From a bacterium (GTDB lineage Bacteria; Verrucomicrobiota; Kiritimatiellia; UBA8416; CAMZLY01), in assembly GCA_030632465.1 (NCBI GenBank), contig DAOVUR010000028.1, positions 1-13,569 on the forward strand: 13,569 nt of DNA, in the 5' to 3' direction. Below, piece after piece: positions 13,109 through 13,569 of this stretch; position 1 is the first letter of the stretch, and each line of letters begins with the position of its first letter. The position numbers and the translations under genes are program-made. The notes beneath the pieces are model-generated. The model had not been told where the DNA came from. It was given only the letters and a program-made list of their open reading frames with translations, and made no database searches.

Positions 13109-13560
13109 AAAATCTAAATAGTAGGTATCCTCTTAGTCATGTAGTTATTTATACTACGAGGATTCTAGAAGCATTTAGCATTGTTGTTGGTGTTATTATG
13201 GGGATAGCGGGGGTAAACTATATTGTTAAAGGAATACTTAGATTTGAGATGAGTGTGGCAGTTTTATCTCGTCTTACTTTTGGTTTTTTATTACTTGTAG
13301 GTTTTGTAGTGATGGTTCGTGGTCTTTCTTTATCTTTGTTCTATTTGTTTGCCGATACAATTGGTATTAGAGGGCGGCAGATTATTTCTGAGCGCAAAGG
13401 CAAGGAATTACATTGTTATGGCTTGAGAGAAGGGGACTTGTTTCATTTGCAAAAAAATCAGATCATCATTCGTTTAACCAAAGGGTCTTTGTCTATTCCC
13501 CGGTCTCTGTTTCAAGATAAAGGAGAGGCGATTCTTTCGCACCTTGATATGCTTGAATAA
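13105..13560 (+). CDS. Hypothetical protein with two membrane helices and a C-terminal soluble domain
   Basis: I do not recognise a named family. The 151 residues start at ATG 13105, behind a strong AAGGAG. Two hydrophobic helices are seen at about 20-43 and 57-83, separated by a short charged loop (around KGILRFEMS). From residue 88 follows a soluble part of about 64 residues, rich in beta-like alternation (IGIRGRQIISERKGKELHCYGL, then IIIRLTKGSLSIPRSLF). Two helices followed by a small beta domain recall YcxB-like or bacterial PH-like membrane proteins, but this is only a shape resemblance. The end is complete (TAA at 13558-13560), and nine bases remain after it. Confidence 0.8.
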   Translation: MKNLNSRYPLSHVVIYTTRILEAFSIVVGVIMGIAGVNYIVKGILRFEMSVAVLSRLTFGFLLLVGFVVMVRGLSLSLFYLFADTIGIRGRQIISERKGKELHCYGLREGDLFHLQKNQIIIRLTKGSLSIPRSLFQDKGEAILSHLDMLE

Positions 13561-13569
13561 CAGTTAGCT

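Overview
The window looks like an ordinary stretch of a bacterial chromosome with moderate-to-low GC (about 40% judged by eye), with every protein gene on the + strand. No transposase, integrase, phage gene, CRISPR array, tRNA or rRNA was seen. The primary sigma factor has a very long Lys/Ala tail and lies beside a small RRM RNA-binding protein. Together with its region 4 sequence, this reminds me of the PVC group (Verrucomicrobiota, Lentisphaerota or Kiritimatiellota) or a relative such as Omnitrophota. That placement is recall and inference, not proven.

Region 1 (1-9977) is a biosynthetic run: carB (5' end outside the window), carA, trpE, trpG, trpD, trpC, trpF, trpB. CarA and CarB make carbamoyl phosphate for pyrimidines and arginine. 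TrpE and TrpG make anthranilate from chorismate, and TrpD, TrpC, TrpF and TrpB carry it to tryptophan. The catalytic residues I checked are present in all of them, and the TrpE feedback motif LLES is kept. trpA, the usual partner of trpB, is absent. The gene junctions are unusual. Four of them (carB/carA, carA/trpE, trpD/trpC, trpC/trpF) carry tandem 7-base repeats of the type AGTGAAT or GTGAAAA. Two others (trpE/trpG, trpG/trpD) carry stem-loops instead. trpF and trpB overlap by four bases.

Region 2 (9978-12283) has its own promoter candidate and encodes the primary sigma-70 factor. The protein starts with about 185 residues of Lys/Ala/Pro/Val/Thr repeats, followed by regions 1.1, 1.2, 2 and 3. 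An in-frame TAA at 12008-12010 stands where the family has the Glu of GDFIED. The same frame then continues into a complete, well-conserved region 4. The essential sigma factor is therefore split, as read here, exactly in the linker between domains 3 and 4. This is the most striking observation. A one-base sequencing or assembly error is the main rival explanation.

Region 3 (12284-13569) holds small stem-loops, a 137-residue RRM protein with a predicted N-terminal membrane anchor, about 300 bases of repeat-rich non-coding DNA, and a 151-residue two-helix membrane protein of unknown function with a good Shine-Dalgarno site and a possible extended -10 promoter.
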